Source: Candidatus Fimadaptatus faecigallinarum
Lineage (GTDB): Bacteria > Bacillota > Clostridia > Christensenellales > Aristaeellaceae
Direction: 5' to 3'
Length of the DNA stretch: 64,000 nucleotides
NCBI GenBank assembly: GCA_018714445.1
Contig: DVNK01000051.1
Location: forward strand, 1-64,000
Shown: piece after piece, positions 17,977 to 26,350 of the stretch
How the letters are laid out: every line of letters starts with the position of its first letter
Position numbering within the stretch: position 1 is the stretch's first letter
Made by a program: the position numbers and the translations under genes
Notes under the pieces: model-generated
The model's database searches: none
What the model was told of the DNA's origin: nothing
What the model saw: the letters and a program-made list of their open reading frames with translations, nothing else

Positions 17977-19172
17977 TGCCCTCCGAGCTTCGAATACTCC
18001 GATAGTATCGCCGCTGCATCCAGCTGCGCCGGCGCGCCGCCCTGCGCAAAGTTGGGCCTGCCGCCGCCGCGTCCGCCGTATTCGCTCAGCGCTGCGCGCA
18101 TAAACCTGCCCATGTCGCCCTGCACATCGTCTGCACGCGCAAATACGGCAATGTCGCCCGCTGAATCCGCCGAACCTGCCATCAGCAACGCAACTGTACC
18201 CGGCTGCTCTATCAGTTCCGACGCCGCGCGTATCAGCGCCTCGCGCCCAGCCTTATCGAATCTATGCGCCACAACGCGCACGCCCTGCACATCCTGCGCC
18301 GAGTTCAACAGCTCCGGCAGCTCGCGCATAAGCTCAGCCTGACGCAGCACGGCTACCTCATGGCCGCGTTCGCGAGCCTCATCCAGCACGCGCTGAGTCG
18401 CCTCAACCAGATCCTCATGCGTCGCACTCAGCAGCAACCCGGCATCGCGACATGCCAGCGCCTCGTCATGCAACCGCTGATACGCCCGTGAGCCGCACAG
18501 GAACGAAAACCGCGTCTTGCCGCGCGCCGGATGCGCTCCCAGCACCGCGATCAACCCGATCTGACCGCTGGACGTGGGATGTGTTCCACAGCACGCTACG
18601 CATTCAAAATCGCCGGTCATGACTATGCGTATGTTCTCGCTGACCGTTGGCCGCTTGCGCAGCGGCAAAGTAGCAAGCTCCTCATCGCTGGGAAACCACT
18701 GTCTTACCGGCAGGTCGCGCCAGATCAGCTCATTTACATCCTGCTCAAGCTGATTGAGCTGCTCTCTTGAGGGAGCCTGCTTCAGGTCAGTGTCTATCGT
18801 GCACTCCTGAGCGCCTATGTGCAATCCATACGTATAGCCGCCAAACCGCTTGTATATCGCCCAGCTGAGCAGATGCTGACCGCCATGCTGCTGCATGTTC
18901 GAAAACCTGCGCGCCCAGTCTATCGCGCCATGCACTGTACCGGACAACGGCGCGTCGACTATATGGCAGATGTCTTCACCCTCCTCCTGTACGTCCAGCA
19001 CCTGTGCGCCGCCCAGCGTACCCAGGTCGCATGGTTGCCCACCTGCCTCGGCATAGAATGCCGTGCGATCCAGCACTACGGCGTATCTGCCGTCATCAAG
19101 CGCCTTACAGCTGAGCACCTGCGCGTCAAATTCACGGATGGTCACGTCGTCATGGAACAATTTATGCGTCAT
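17973..19172 (-). CDS. Alanyl-tRNA editing protein (AlaX-like, with DHHA1 domain)
   Basis: 'LDRTAFYAEAGGQPCDLGTL', 'QQHGGQHLLSWAI', 'CVACCGTHPTSSGQIGLI', C-terminal 'GRGGGRPNFAQGG' DHHA1 motif. Confidence 0.9.
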   Translation of the reverse strand: MTHKLFHDDVTIREFDAQVLSCKALDDGRYAVVLDRTAFYAEAGGQPCDLGTLGGAQVLDVQEEGEDICHIVDAPLSGTVHGAIDWARRFSNMQQHGGQHLLSWAIYKRFGGYTYGLHIGAQECTIDTDLKQAPSREQLNQLEQDVNELIWRDLPVRQWFPSDEELATLPLRKRPTVSENIRIVMTGDFECVACCGTHPTSSGQIGLIAVLGAHPARGKTRFSFLCGSRAYQRLHDEALACRDAGLLLSATHEDLVEATQRVLDEARERGHEVAVLRQAELMRELPELLNSAQDVQGVRVVAHRFDKAGREALIRAASELIEQPGTVALLMAGSADSAGDIAVFARADDVQGDMGRFMRAALSEYGGRGGGRPNFAQGGAPAQLDAAAILSEYSKLGGQ

Positions 19173-19267
19173 TATATTGCTCTCCTTGTGCGGTTATTTG
19201 CATTGTGTTTTGATATCGTGGTTCGCGGCAGTGCACAGACCGCATTCCATGCTCGAATGCCTCCGGT

Positions 19268-21298
19268 CTAGCCTTCATTGCCTGTCGGAAGCAGCTCGCC
19301 ATCCAACCTGTGCACCAGCTTGGATATGTACTCGCGCGCCTGGCTTGCCAGAAGCATCTGCTGTTCAGGCGTAGGCACGCTGTCGCCCATCAGTCCTACA
19401 AACTGGCTGACCTTCAACCCCAGCGCCAGCTGCATCTCCTGATCCGAACCGCGCGGACTGACCAAATAGTAGCAAAGCAGCGAATCGCGCTGACCTATGC
19501 GGTGAGCACGGTCTTCAGCCTGCGAATGAACCGCCGGCGACCAGTCAAGCTCGCCAAACACTACACATGTAGCCTTTTGAAGGTTCAATCCGCTCGCTGA
19601 ACGCAGCGATATACAGCAAAGCGCAGTCTCTCCGTCCATGAATGCCCTGACCGCCGCATCCTTTTCGGATTCGCTCTCGCGGCCGGTTATGAACACCGGG
19701 TGCGCGCGCTTTAATTCGCGCCGGTATATGTCCATCACCGCATGATGATGCGCAAACAACAACACCCGCTCGCCCGCCTCCAGCAGAGCGCGCACACATG
19801 CGCACACATACGGCGCCTTGGCTATGCCGGTTGCCTGGCGCTCGGTCTGCGATATCGCATCCTCGATTATCGCGCGACGCGATGCGTCCGTCTCACCACG
19901 CAGCGTGCGCAGTGCGTCGACAACTGGGCGCATGTATTCACGGTATGCCTCGTCGTCCCAGTCGATCGACTGCACCAGCCGGCGCTTGGGCGGCAGCTCG
20001 GGCAGCACCTCCCGCTTGGTGCGCCTGAGCATCAGTCCCTCGCGCTTGAGATGCTCGCCCAGTTCCTCGGGCCGCGCGACTATGTCGCTGCCATAGCCGC
20101 AGCACCACTCGCGCGTGAAGCTCTCCCAATCGCCCAGGAAGTGGTAATCTATGACGTTTATCACATTCCATATCTCGCCGCCGCGATTGTATATCGGCGT
20201 GCCCGACAGGCCTATCACTGTCTCGCAGTCGCCGGCCAGCAGCGTCGCCGCCGAATACTTTTCAGTGCCCGCGCGCCTCAGTTCCTGAACCTCATCAAAC
20301 ACCACGGCGCGAAAGTTCTGGCGCGGCAGCACCTTTTTCCAACCCCGCAGCAGCAGGTAGTGGATTATGTACACGTCGGCCTCAGGCAACTCATACGGCG
20401 TGAGCCCGCGCACGATGTGCACGCGCGTGCCGCCCGGCAAATCCACAAACCGCGCGATCTCGCGCTCCCAGTTGCGCACCAGATGCGGCGGCGCAACGAC
20501 TATCGCCGGAAATGCTCCGCGCGCACACAGCAGCGCCAACGCCTGCACCGTCTTGCCCAGGCCCATTTCGTCCGCCAGCAGCGCGCGCGGATTGTCCATC
20601 AGAAAGCCCAGCCCCAATTGCTGAAACGGCATCAGCTCGCCCGTGAATGTGGCCGGCGGCCGCACACGCGATGGGTTGGCGCGCGCCCGCTCGCGCCGCG
20701 CAGCATACTCGCGTGCCGAGGCTATTGCTTTTTGCCAGCGCGCGCGGTCGCGTTCAGCCACCTCCAGCGGATAACGCAACATAAGCCAGTTCAGTTCGCC
20801 TATGATCCGCGCATGCGCCGCAAACCGAGCCACGCCGCGTCCACGTCCATCGCACCCCGGAAACAATCGCTTGGCCAGTTCGACCACACATGGTTCGCCG
20901 CGTATCGTCCATACCCGACTGCGGGCATTGTAACTCAACGTGCCATAGCTATGTACTCGCGCATCCGGCTCGGCCAGGTACGGCGGTAGCCAGCCAGCCT
21001 GTAAAGCCGCCGTCTGATCCGCATCGGCAGTATCCATTGCGCGCGCATCATCCATGCCCCTTCCGCATTCGTCAAGCGCGTCCGGCGCATCTGTACCTGC
21101 CCCGCACGTTTCAGCCAAGCTCTGCGGATCGCCCGTCTCCGCGTCAGGGCTGCACTCCGCAGACTTGGGCTCAGTTGACAAGCGCTGCATAGGCTGCTCA
21201 TCCGCAATGTTTTCAGCACCAGCGTCCGAGTCCTCGGCATCGCCATAGCGCTGACGTATGTACTCGTCGCGCGACGCATATATTTCCCGCGCCTGCAT
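19268..21298 (-). CDS. SNF2-family DEAD/DEAH-box helicase
   Basis: 'LLADEMGLGKTVQALALL', 'VVFDEVQELRR', 'GLSGTPIYNRGGEIW', 'SLRSASGLNLQKAT', 'QAEDRAHRIGQ'; start taken as Met 21298 (ORF open to 21532). Confidence 0.9.
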   Translation of the reverse strand: MQAREIYASRDEYIRQRYGDAEDSDAGAENIADEQPMQRLSTEPKSAECSPDAETGDPQSLAETCGAGTDAPDALDECGRGMDDARAMDTADADQTAALQAGWLPPYLAEPDARVHSYGTLSYNARSRVWTIRGEPCVVELAKRLFPGCDGRGRGVARFAAHARIIGELNWLMLRYPLEVAERDRARWQKAIASAREYAARRERARANPSRVRPPATFTGELMPFQQLGLGFLMDNPRALLADEMGLGKTVQALALLCARGAFPAIVVAPPHLVRNWEREIARFVDLPGGTRVHIVRGLTPYELPEADVYIIHYLLLRGWKKVLPRQNFRAVVFDEVQELRRAGTEKYSAATLLAGDCETVIGLSGTPIYNRGGEIWNVINVIDYHFLGDWESFTREWCCGYGSDIVARPEELGEHLKREGLMLRRTKREVLPELPPKRRLVQSIDWDDEAYREYMRPVVDALRTLRGETDASRRAIIEDAISQTERQATGIAKAPYVCACVRALLEAGERVLLFAHHHAVMDIYRRELKRAHPVFITGRESESEKDAAVRAFMDGETALCCISLRSASGLNLQKATCVVFGELDWSPAVHSQAEDRAHRIGQRDSLLCYYLVSPRGSDQEMQLALGLKVSQFVGLMGDSVPTPEQQMLLASQAREYISKLVHRLDGELLPTGNEG

Positions 21299-21327
21299 GG
21301 CGTGCTTGAAAGATTTCGACCTGCGCC

Positions 21328-21708
21328 TCAAGGCAACGCCACCCCCCACAGCCTGGCCAGCGCTACACACCGTACCGGTACCCCGCCTATCGCGCGCGGC
21401 AACCGCAGGTCGCCCGGTGCGACTACGATCAGCGCTCCTACTGCTCCACTTAACGCATATCTGCGCAGCTGGCTGAGCACTGCCGCGCGCGCAGGCTTGC
21501 CTTTCTTCACCTCTATGCCCACGCCGCCGCACATAAAGTCAATGCGCCTGCCCGGACCCAGCCTCACCTCATGCGCTACGGGCAGTTCTGCCTGCTCAAG
21601 CGCCCGCTCTACCAATTCATGCATATCATACTCACCCGGCGCAGCGGGCAGCCTTAACACGCTCAGCGCGCGCGCTATCTCCTCCACGCGCCGCATGACC
21701 TCTTCCAC
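21328..21708 (-). CDS. Small putative PD-(D/E)XK (VRR-NUC-like) nuclease
   Basis: 'VRLGPGRRIDFMCGGVGIEVKKGKPARAAVLSQLRRYALSGAVGALIVVAPGD' gives D...ExK plus an arrangement expected of this fold; GTG start 21708 (or ATG 21696) after GGAGGTGA; located immediately upstream of the SNF2 ORF. Confidence 0.6.
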   Translation of the reverse strand: MEEVMRRVEEIARALSVLRLPAAPGEYDMHELVERALEQAELPVAHEVRLGPGRRIDFMCGGVGIEVKKGKPARAAVLSQLRRYALSGAVGALIVVAPGDLRLPRAIGGVPVRCVALARLWGVALP

Positions 21709-21799
21709 CCGCTCACCTCCATCCGCACCATTATAGCATGATTTGCGCCGCGCGACAAACCGTATTTGACCGGCAAGTGTGAAATCATTGCGCAGCACA

Positions 21800-21828
21800 T
21801 TGAATGTAAATAAAAACCGTGATATAAT
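21800..21828 (+). promoter_or_regulatory. Promoter for the ybaK / fusion operon
   Basis: TTGAAT (21800-21805) - 17 nt - TATAAT (21823-21828). Confidence 0.7.
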
Positions 21829-21855
21829 CGCATACGAGAAAGCGAGGTAAGCGGC

Positions 21856-22353
21856 GTGAAAGATACCAAGACTAACGCCATGCGCATACTGGAAGGCCTG
21901 CGCATAGCCTTCGACGTACACTCATACGACACATCCGACGGCGCACTGGACGGCGTAACCGCGGCGCGCAAGCTCGGCATAGATCCGGCCCGCGTATTCA
22001 AGACGCTGGTGACACAGGGCAAATCCCGCGCGCACTATGTGTTTGTGATACCGGTGGCCTGCGAACTTGACCTCAAGGCCGCCGCCGCTTGTGTGGGAGA
22101 AAAGTCAGTCGAAATGATACCGCAAAAAGAACTGCTCAAGACCACCGGCTATGTGCACGGCGGCTGCAGCCCGATAGGCATGAAAAAGCAGTTCCCCACC
22201 GCAATAGACATGTCCGCGCTGGAGCAGTCGCGCATATGCGTGTCGGCCGGGCGCGTGGGGCTTCAGGTCGACCTCGATCCGCGCGCACTCATCGCCGCCA
22301 CCGGCGCGCAGACGGCTCACCTGGCGGTGGCGCGCACTGATTCGGAGGTGTAA
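21856..22353 (+). CDS. ybaK: Cys-tRNA(Pro)/Cys-tRNA(Cys) deacylase YbaK/EbsC
   Basis: 'TNAMRILEGLRIAFDVHSYDTSDGALDGVTAARKLGIDPARVFKTLV', 'TTGYVHGGCSPIGMKKQFPTAID' are YbaK hallmarks. Confidence 0.94.
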   Translation: MKDTKTNAMRILEGLRIAFDVHSYDTSDGALDGVTAARKLGIDPARVFKTLVTQGKSRAHYVFVIPVACELDLKAAAACVGEKSVEMIPQKELLKTTGYVHGGCSPIGMKKQFPTAIDMSALEQSRICVSAGRVGLQVDLDPRALIAATGAQTAHLAVARTDSEV

Positions 22354-22355
22354 AT

Positions 22356-23636
22356 TTGTCTGTTGAACGAGTAAAGAAGTATCTGGAACAATTCGGCGCT
22401 CAGCAGCGCGTAATGGAGTTCGACAAGTCCAGCGCAACGGTCGAGTTGGCCGCTCAGGCAGTAGGCGCGGATGCCGCGCGCATAGCCAAGACACTGTCGT
22501 TTGAAACCGATGGCGGCTGTATGTTGCTCGTTGCCGCCGGCGACGCGCGCGTGGACAACCCCGCATTCAAGCATCGCTTTGGCCGTAAGGCGCGCATGCT
22601 TACACCTGAGCGCGCGCTGGAATTGACGGGTTATGCCGTCGGCGGCGTGTGCCCGTTCGATGTAAAGTCCGATTCGGTCGAGATATACCTGGACGAGTCG
22701 CTCCGACGCTTTGGCACGGTTTACCCCGCCTGCGGAAGTTCCAACTCGGCAATCGAGCTGACCTGCGATGAGCTGGAGCGCTTTTCGCATGCCGATGGCT
22801 GGGTGGACGTATGCCGCGGCTGGCGCGAAACCTATCCGCGCGTGATCGATATGCATGCCCACATGTTCCCCGACGCCATAGCTCAGCGCACCATGGACAA
22901 GCTCGTGACCGTAGCCGATGGTCTGCGCCCAGTGACCGACGCAACTCACGACGGCACAGTGCGCCATATGCGCAACTGCGCGATATCCGCGTTTGCCGCG
23001 CTCCCAATCGCGACCAAGCCCACGCAGTGCACGTCGATCAACAACTGGACCGCGTCCATGTCCGACGACTATGTGCTGGGCTTTGGCACGGTGCACCCCG
23101 ACTTTGAAAATCCGATAGCCGAGATAGAGCGCGTTAAGGCGCTGGGGTTGCACGGAATAAAGCTCCATCCGGACTATCAGCACATCTATCCCGACGAGGA
23201 GCGCATGTTCCCGCTCTATGAAAAGATGGCCGAACTCGGGCTGCCGGTAGTGCTGCATGCGGGCTGGGATCCGGTTTCGCCCGATCTGACCCGCTCTACT
23301 CCTGAACGGCTGCGCAGGGTGCTGGACCGCGTACCAGGGCTGACGATGATAGCCGCGCACATGGGCGGCATGAAGATGTCAGACGACGTCATTAAGTATC
23401 TGTGCGGATGCGATGTCTACTTCGACACGTCAATGAGTTATGTATACCTGACGCCTGAGCGCTTCCGCCTGCTGATCGATCAGCACGGCGTTGACCACAT
23501 ACTCTTTGGCAGCGACTGTCCCTGGAGCGATGCCAAGCGTCAAATCCAGATGCTGCGCGATGTGGGCATAGAAGGCGATGCGCTGGACAAGATATTGTAC
23601 CGAAACGCCGCAAAATTGCTGGGGCTTGAGGAATAA
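22356..23636 (+). CDS. Fusion protein: N-terminal YbaK/ProX-like editing domain + C-terminal amidohydrolase (Amidohydro-rel family)
   Basis: Residues about 1-155 'SVERVKKYLEQFGAQQRVMEF...AARIAKTLSFETDGG...LTGYAVGGVCPFDVKSDS'; residues about 160-426 'VIDMHAHMFPD...GIKLHPDYQHIYPDEERMFPLYEKMAELGLPVVLHAG...AAHMGG...ILFGSDCPW'. One uninterrupted frame. Confidence 0.9.
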   Translation: MSVERVKKYLEQFGAQQRVMEFDKSSATVELAAQAVGADAARIAKTLSFETDGGCMLLVAAGDARVDNPAFKHRFGRKARMLTPERALELTGYAVGGVCPFDVKSDSVEIYLDESLRRFGTVYPACGSSNSAIELTCDELERFSHADGWVDVCRGWRETYPRVIDMHAHMFPDAIAQRTMDKLVTVADGLRPVTDATHDGTVRHMRNCAISAFAALPIATKPTQCTSINNWTASMSDDYVLGFGTVHPDFENPIAEIERVKALGLHGIKLHPDYQHIYPDEERMFPLYEKMAELGLPVVLHAGWDPVSPDLTRSTPERLRRVLDRVPGLTMIAAHMGGMKMSDDVIKYLCGCDVYFDTSMSYVYLTPERFRLLIDQHGVDHILFGSDCPWSDAKRQIQMLRDVGIEGDALDKILYRNAAKLLGLEE

Positions 23637-23681
23637 ACCCGTAAGCCAATGCGGATAAGATAAGTTAATATGTGATCCCCA

Positions 23682-23716
23682 CACGGGCCGCGCACAGCAT
23701 CGCGCGGCCCGTTTTG
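23682..23716 (+). terminator. Rho-independent terminator after the fusion gene
   Basis: GGGCCGCGCACAGCATCGCGCGGCCCGTTTTGT. Confidence 0.75.
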
Positions 23717-23751
23717 TACTCAGCTTTTTCAACTTTCCACTCAAAATGAGC

Positions 23752-23790
23752 GCAAAAAACGGCGCGCAACCCAAACCGGGCTGCGCGCCG
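23752..23790 (-). terminator. Rho-independent terminator after the surface protein
   Basis: Minus strand GGCGCGCAGCCCGGTTTGGGTTGCGCGCCGTTTTTTG. Confidence 0.85.
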
Positions 23791-23837
23791 CAATTCCCTC
23801 TGGCGCTATCGCTTACTGCCCTTTCGGGCATTAAGGC

Positions 23838-25277
23838 TTATTGCTCGCTCTGCTTACGGCGCAGGCCCACGACAGCCGCTACCGCAACCGCCGCCGACAT
23901 CAGCATCAGCGCAATGTAGAGCTGGTTGTTGCTGTTATCGCCGGTCTTGGCCAGACCTTCGTCATCCTTATCAACGAAGGTGTTGGTCACGCGGGCAGTG
24001 GTGTCCTTGGTCAGCGTACCGCTGCAGTTGCTGTAAGTGGTGTCATAGCCGTTCTCATCGGCCTCGCGCTCGCGAACCTTATACGTCGTGCCCTCGGGCA
24101 GGTCGTATATCGTCACGCTCTCGCCACCCTTGAGGGTGATGCGATCGCCGCTCTTGATGCGGTCGCCAGTGGAGGTCTTGTAGCTGCCGTCGGCGTCAAA
24201 GGTCACGGTCATGGTGAACTTGTCGCTCTTGTCAGCGCCGTCGCCCTTGAGCACCTTGGTGATCTTCAGATCATAGTAGTTGCTGGGCTTCTCGGTCGGC
24301 TCGGGAGCATCGCCCGATACGAAGGTGTTGACGTAAGCCACAGTGGTGCGCGCGCCGCTCAGCACATCAAAGGATGCAACAGTGCTCGGCACCCACTCGC
24401 CGCCGTTGACCTGGTTCTTGGTGGTGCAGCCTATCGAAGTGAGCTGCTGCGACAGCGCGTAATTGGCCGCCGGCAGGCCGGCTATCACCGCGGTCTTGCC
24501 CGCAGGCACAGTGAAGCTGCCGTCCGCGCCCAACGCAACCTGCGTACCGTCTATCTCAACGGTGCCAACCACCGGCGCACCGTTGGAAGTCAGCTTATAG
24601 GTGAAGCTGGCGTCGCCCAAGTCGGCCATGTTGCCGTCCTTGGAAACGCTGATCGCAACTTCGCCCTTTTCTACCGGGGTAGCGGTTACTTCAGGAGTCG
24701 CGGTTACTTCAGGAGTCGCGGTGACCTCAGGGGTCGCAGTGACCTCAGGAGTCGCGGTGACTTCCGGGGTCGGGGTAACCTCGGGCGTCGCGGTCACTTC
24801 AGGCGTCGCAGTCGGAGCAGCGCCATACACATTCATGAAAGCCACCTTGGTGGTGCCTTCGCCAACGCTTACCGACGCGCTGTTGCTCTCGGTCGCCGCG
24901 CCGCCGTTCACGCTGACGCTGACCTTGGCGTTCGCAGGCGCCAGTTCAGTCACAGTAAAGCTGCCAGTCACGCCGGTTATCGTCGCGCTCTGACCAGCCT
25001 TGAGTCCTATCGTCGAGCCGCTGCTTATGTTGCTGCTCGTTCCGCCGACCACACAGGTCGCCTCGAACGCCGTAGCGCTGGTTATAGTGACCGTGTAGGT
25101 CGCGCCGGCGTCATCGCCCTGAGCGCCAACGCTTATTTCAAGCGTACCGCCGGCCTGTTGCGGGGTTCCCGCCGTATCGCCCTCGGCCAGCGCGGCCATG
25201 GGCATAAGGCATACCAACATAGCGGTAATAATGGCCAGGATCCTGGCAAACCCGGAATTATTCAGTTTACCAAACAT
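23838..25277 (-). CDS. Cell-surface protein: signal peptide, Cna-B/SpaA-like domains, TPEV repeat linker, sortase-type C-terminus
   Basis: Signal peptide 'ILAIITAMLVCLMPMAALAEG'; 'LKGGESVTIYDLPEGTTYKVREREADENGYDTTYSN'; C-terminus 'GLAKTGDNSNNQLYIALMLMSAAVAVAAVVGLRRKQSEQ' (LAKTG, TM, basic tail). Confidence 0.85.
   Translation of the reverse strand: MFGKLNNSGFARILAIITAMLVCLMPMAALAEGDTAGTPQQAGGTLEISVGAQGDDAGATYTVTITSATAFEATCVVGGTSSNISSGSTIGLKAGQSATITGVTGSFTVTELAPANAKVSVSVNGGAATESNSASVSVGEGTTKVAFMNVYGAAPTATPEVTATPEVTPTPEVTATPEVTATPEVTATPEVTATPEVTATPVEKGEVAISVSKDGNMADLGDASFTYKLTSNGAPVVGTVEIDGTQVALGADGSFTVPAGKTAVIAGLPAANYALSQQLTSIGCTTKNQVNGGEWVPSTVASFDVLSGARTTVAYVNTFVSGDAPEPTEKPSNYYDLKITKVLKGDGADKSDKFTMTVTFDADGSYKTSTGDRIKSGDRITLKGGESVTIYDLPEGTTYKVREREADENGYDTTYSNCSGTLTKDTTARVTNTFVDKDDEGLAKTGDNSNNQLYIALMLMSAAVAVAAVVGLRRKQSEQ
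24676..24815 (-). repeat. 18-bp coding tandem repeat (TATPEV)n
   Basis: Translation TATPEVTATPEVTPTPEVTATPEVTATPEVTATPEVTATPEVTATP; near-identical 18-nt units. Confidence 0.9.
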
Positions 25278-25396
25278 ACCATTACCTCCCAGTTAACAAT
25301 TGCTTTCCTTTCCAGAGGACTACAATATTGACGGATTCAACCATACTTTTGCTCCAATTTTTCTGTTAACTATACGTTAAGTATGGAGAGTCGTAC

Positions 25397-26350
25397 TCAG
25401 CGGTCCTCGCGGTAGTAATTCAGACCGCAACTGCGCGGCTGCTGATGCTTATGCGACGGACGTATCGACGTCACGACCAGCACGATCGCAGTAGCTATAA
25501 AAGGCAGCATCATGAATATCGCCTGCGGCACATTGGCCACCGACGCCGGCGTATACAGCCTCAACACGCTCAGCGCGCCAAACACCAGCGATCCCAACAC
25601 GACACGGTACGCGCTCCAGCCCGCAAATATGACCAGCGCCACCGCTATCCAGCCCAGACCGTTGATGCAGTTGTACGTCCACAGGCCGTTGCATGTCACG
25701 ATAATTACATACGCGCCACCCAGCGCGCATATGCCGCCGCCCAGCAGTATGTGCACATATTTGTACAGCGTCACATTGACGCCCATAGCGTCGGCCGCAG
25801 CCGGATTCTCGCCTACGGCGCGCAGCGAACGCCCCTGAGACGTGCGGTTTATATACAGTCCCATGCACATGCACAGCACCACGCCAAAGTACACAAACGG
25901 ATTATAGTTGAGCAACAGCTTGCCCACATACGGTATATCGCTCAGGCCCGGTATGTTCAGCGCCTTGAACACGCTCATCACGTTTTCGGACAGCGCGCCC
26001 GACGCCGTGTAGTTGCTGCCCAGCAGGTTGGCGACGCCCGTGCCGAATATGGTCAGCGTAAGACCTGTAACGTTCTGATTGGCCTTGAACGATACGGTCA
26101 GCACCGCGTATATCAGCGATCCCAGCAGTCCCGCGCCAAACGCAGCCAGCAGCGCCAGCGCCGCGCTCTGAGTGTAAAACCCTGCCATGAACCCAAATAT
26201 CGCGCCCATGTACATGAGGCCCTCTACGCCCAGATTCAGATTGCCGGCCTTTTCGGTCACTATCTCGCCCAGCGTGCCGTACATAAGCGGTACGCCCGCC
26301 AGCACCGCCGCGTACAGGAACTTGATAATGTAATCCAGCGTCTCGTTCAT
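25397..26350 (-). CDS. ABC transporter permease, BMP/nucleoside family (NupQ/YufQ-like)
   Basis: 'GTLGEIVTEKAGNLNLGVEGLMYMGAIFGF', 'TIFGTGVANLLG'. Confidence 0.9.
   Translation of the reverse strand: MNETLDYIIKFLYAAVLAGVPLMYGTLGEIVTEKAGNLNLGVEGLMYMGAIFGFMAGFYTQSAALALLAAFGAGLLGSLIYAVLTVSFKANQNVTGLTLTIFGTGVANLLGSNYTASGALSENVMSVFKALNIPGLSDIPYVGKLLLNYNPFVYFGVVLCMCMGLYINRTSQGRSLRAVGENPAAADAMGVNVTLYKYVHILLGGGICALGGAYVIIVTCNGLWTYNCINGLGWIAVALVIFAGWSAYRVVLGSLVFGALSVLRLYTPASVANVPQAIFMMLPFIATAIVLVVTSIRPSHKHQQPRSCGLNYYREDR

Noticed and set aside
18000-24000. Prophage or integrative element around the SNF2/nuclease pair
   Set aside because: No integrase, structural phage genes, att-like repeats or tRNA junction; neighbours look like ordinary chromosomal genes.
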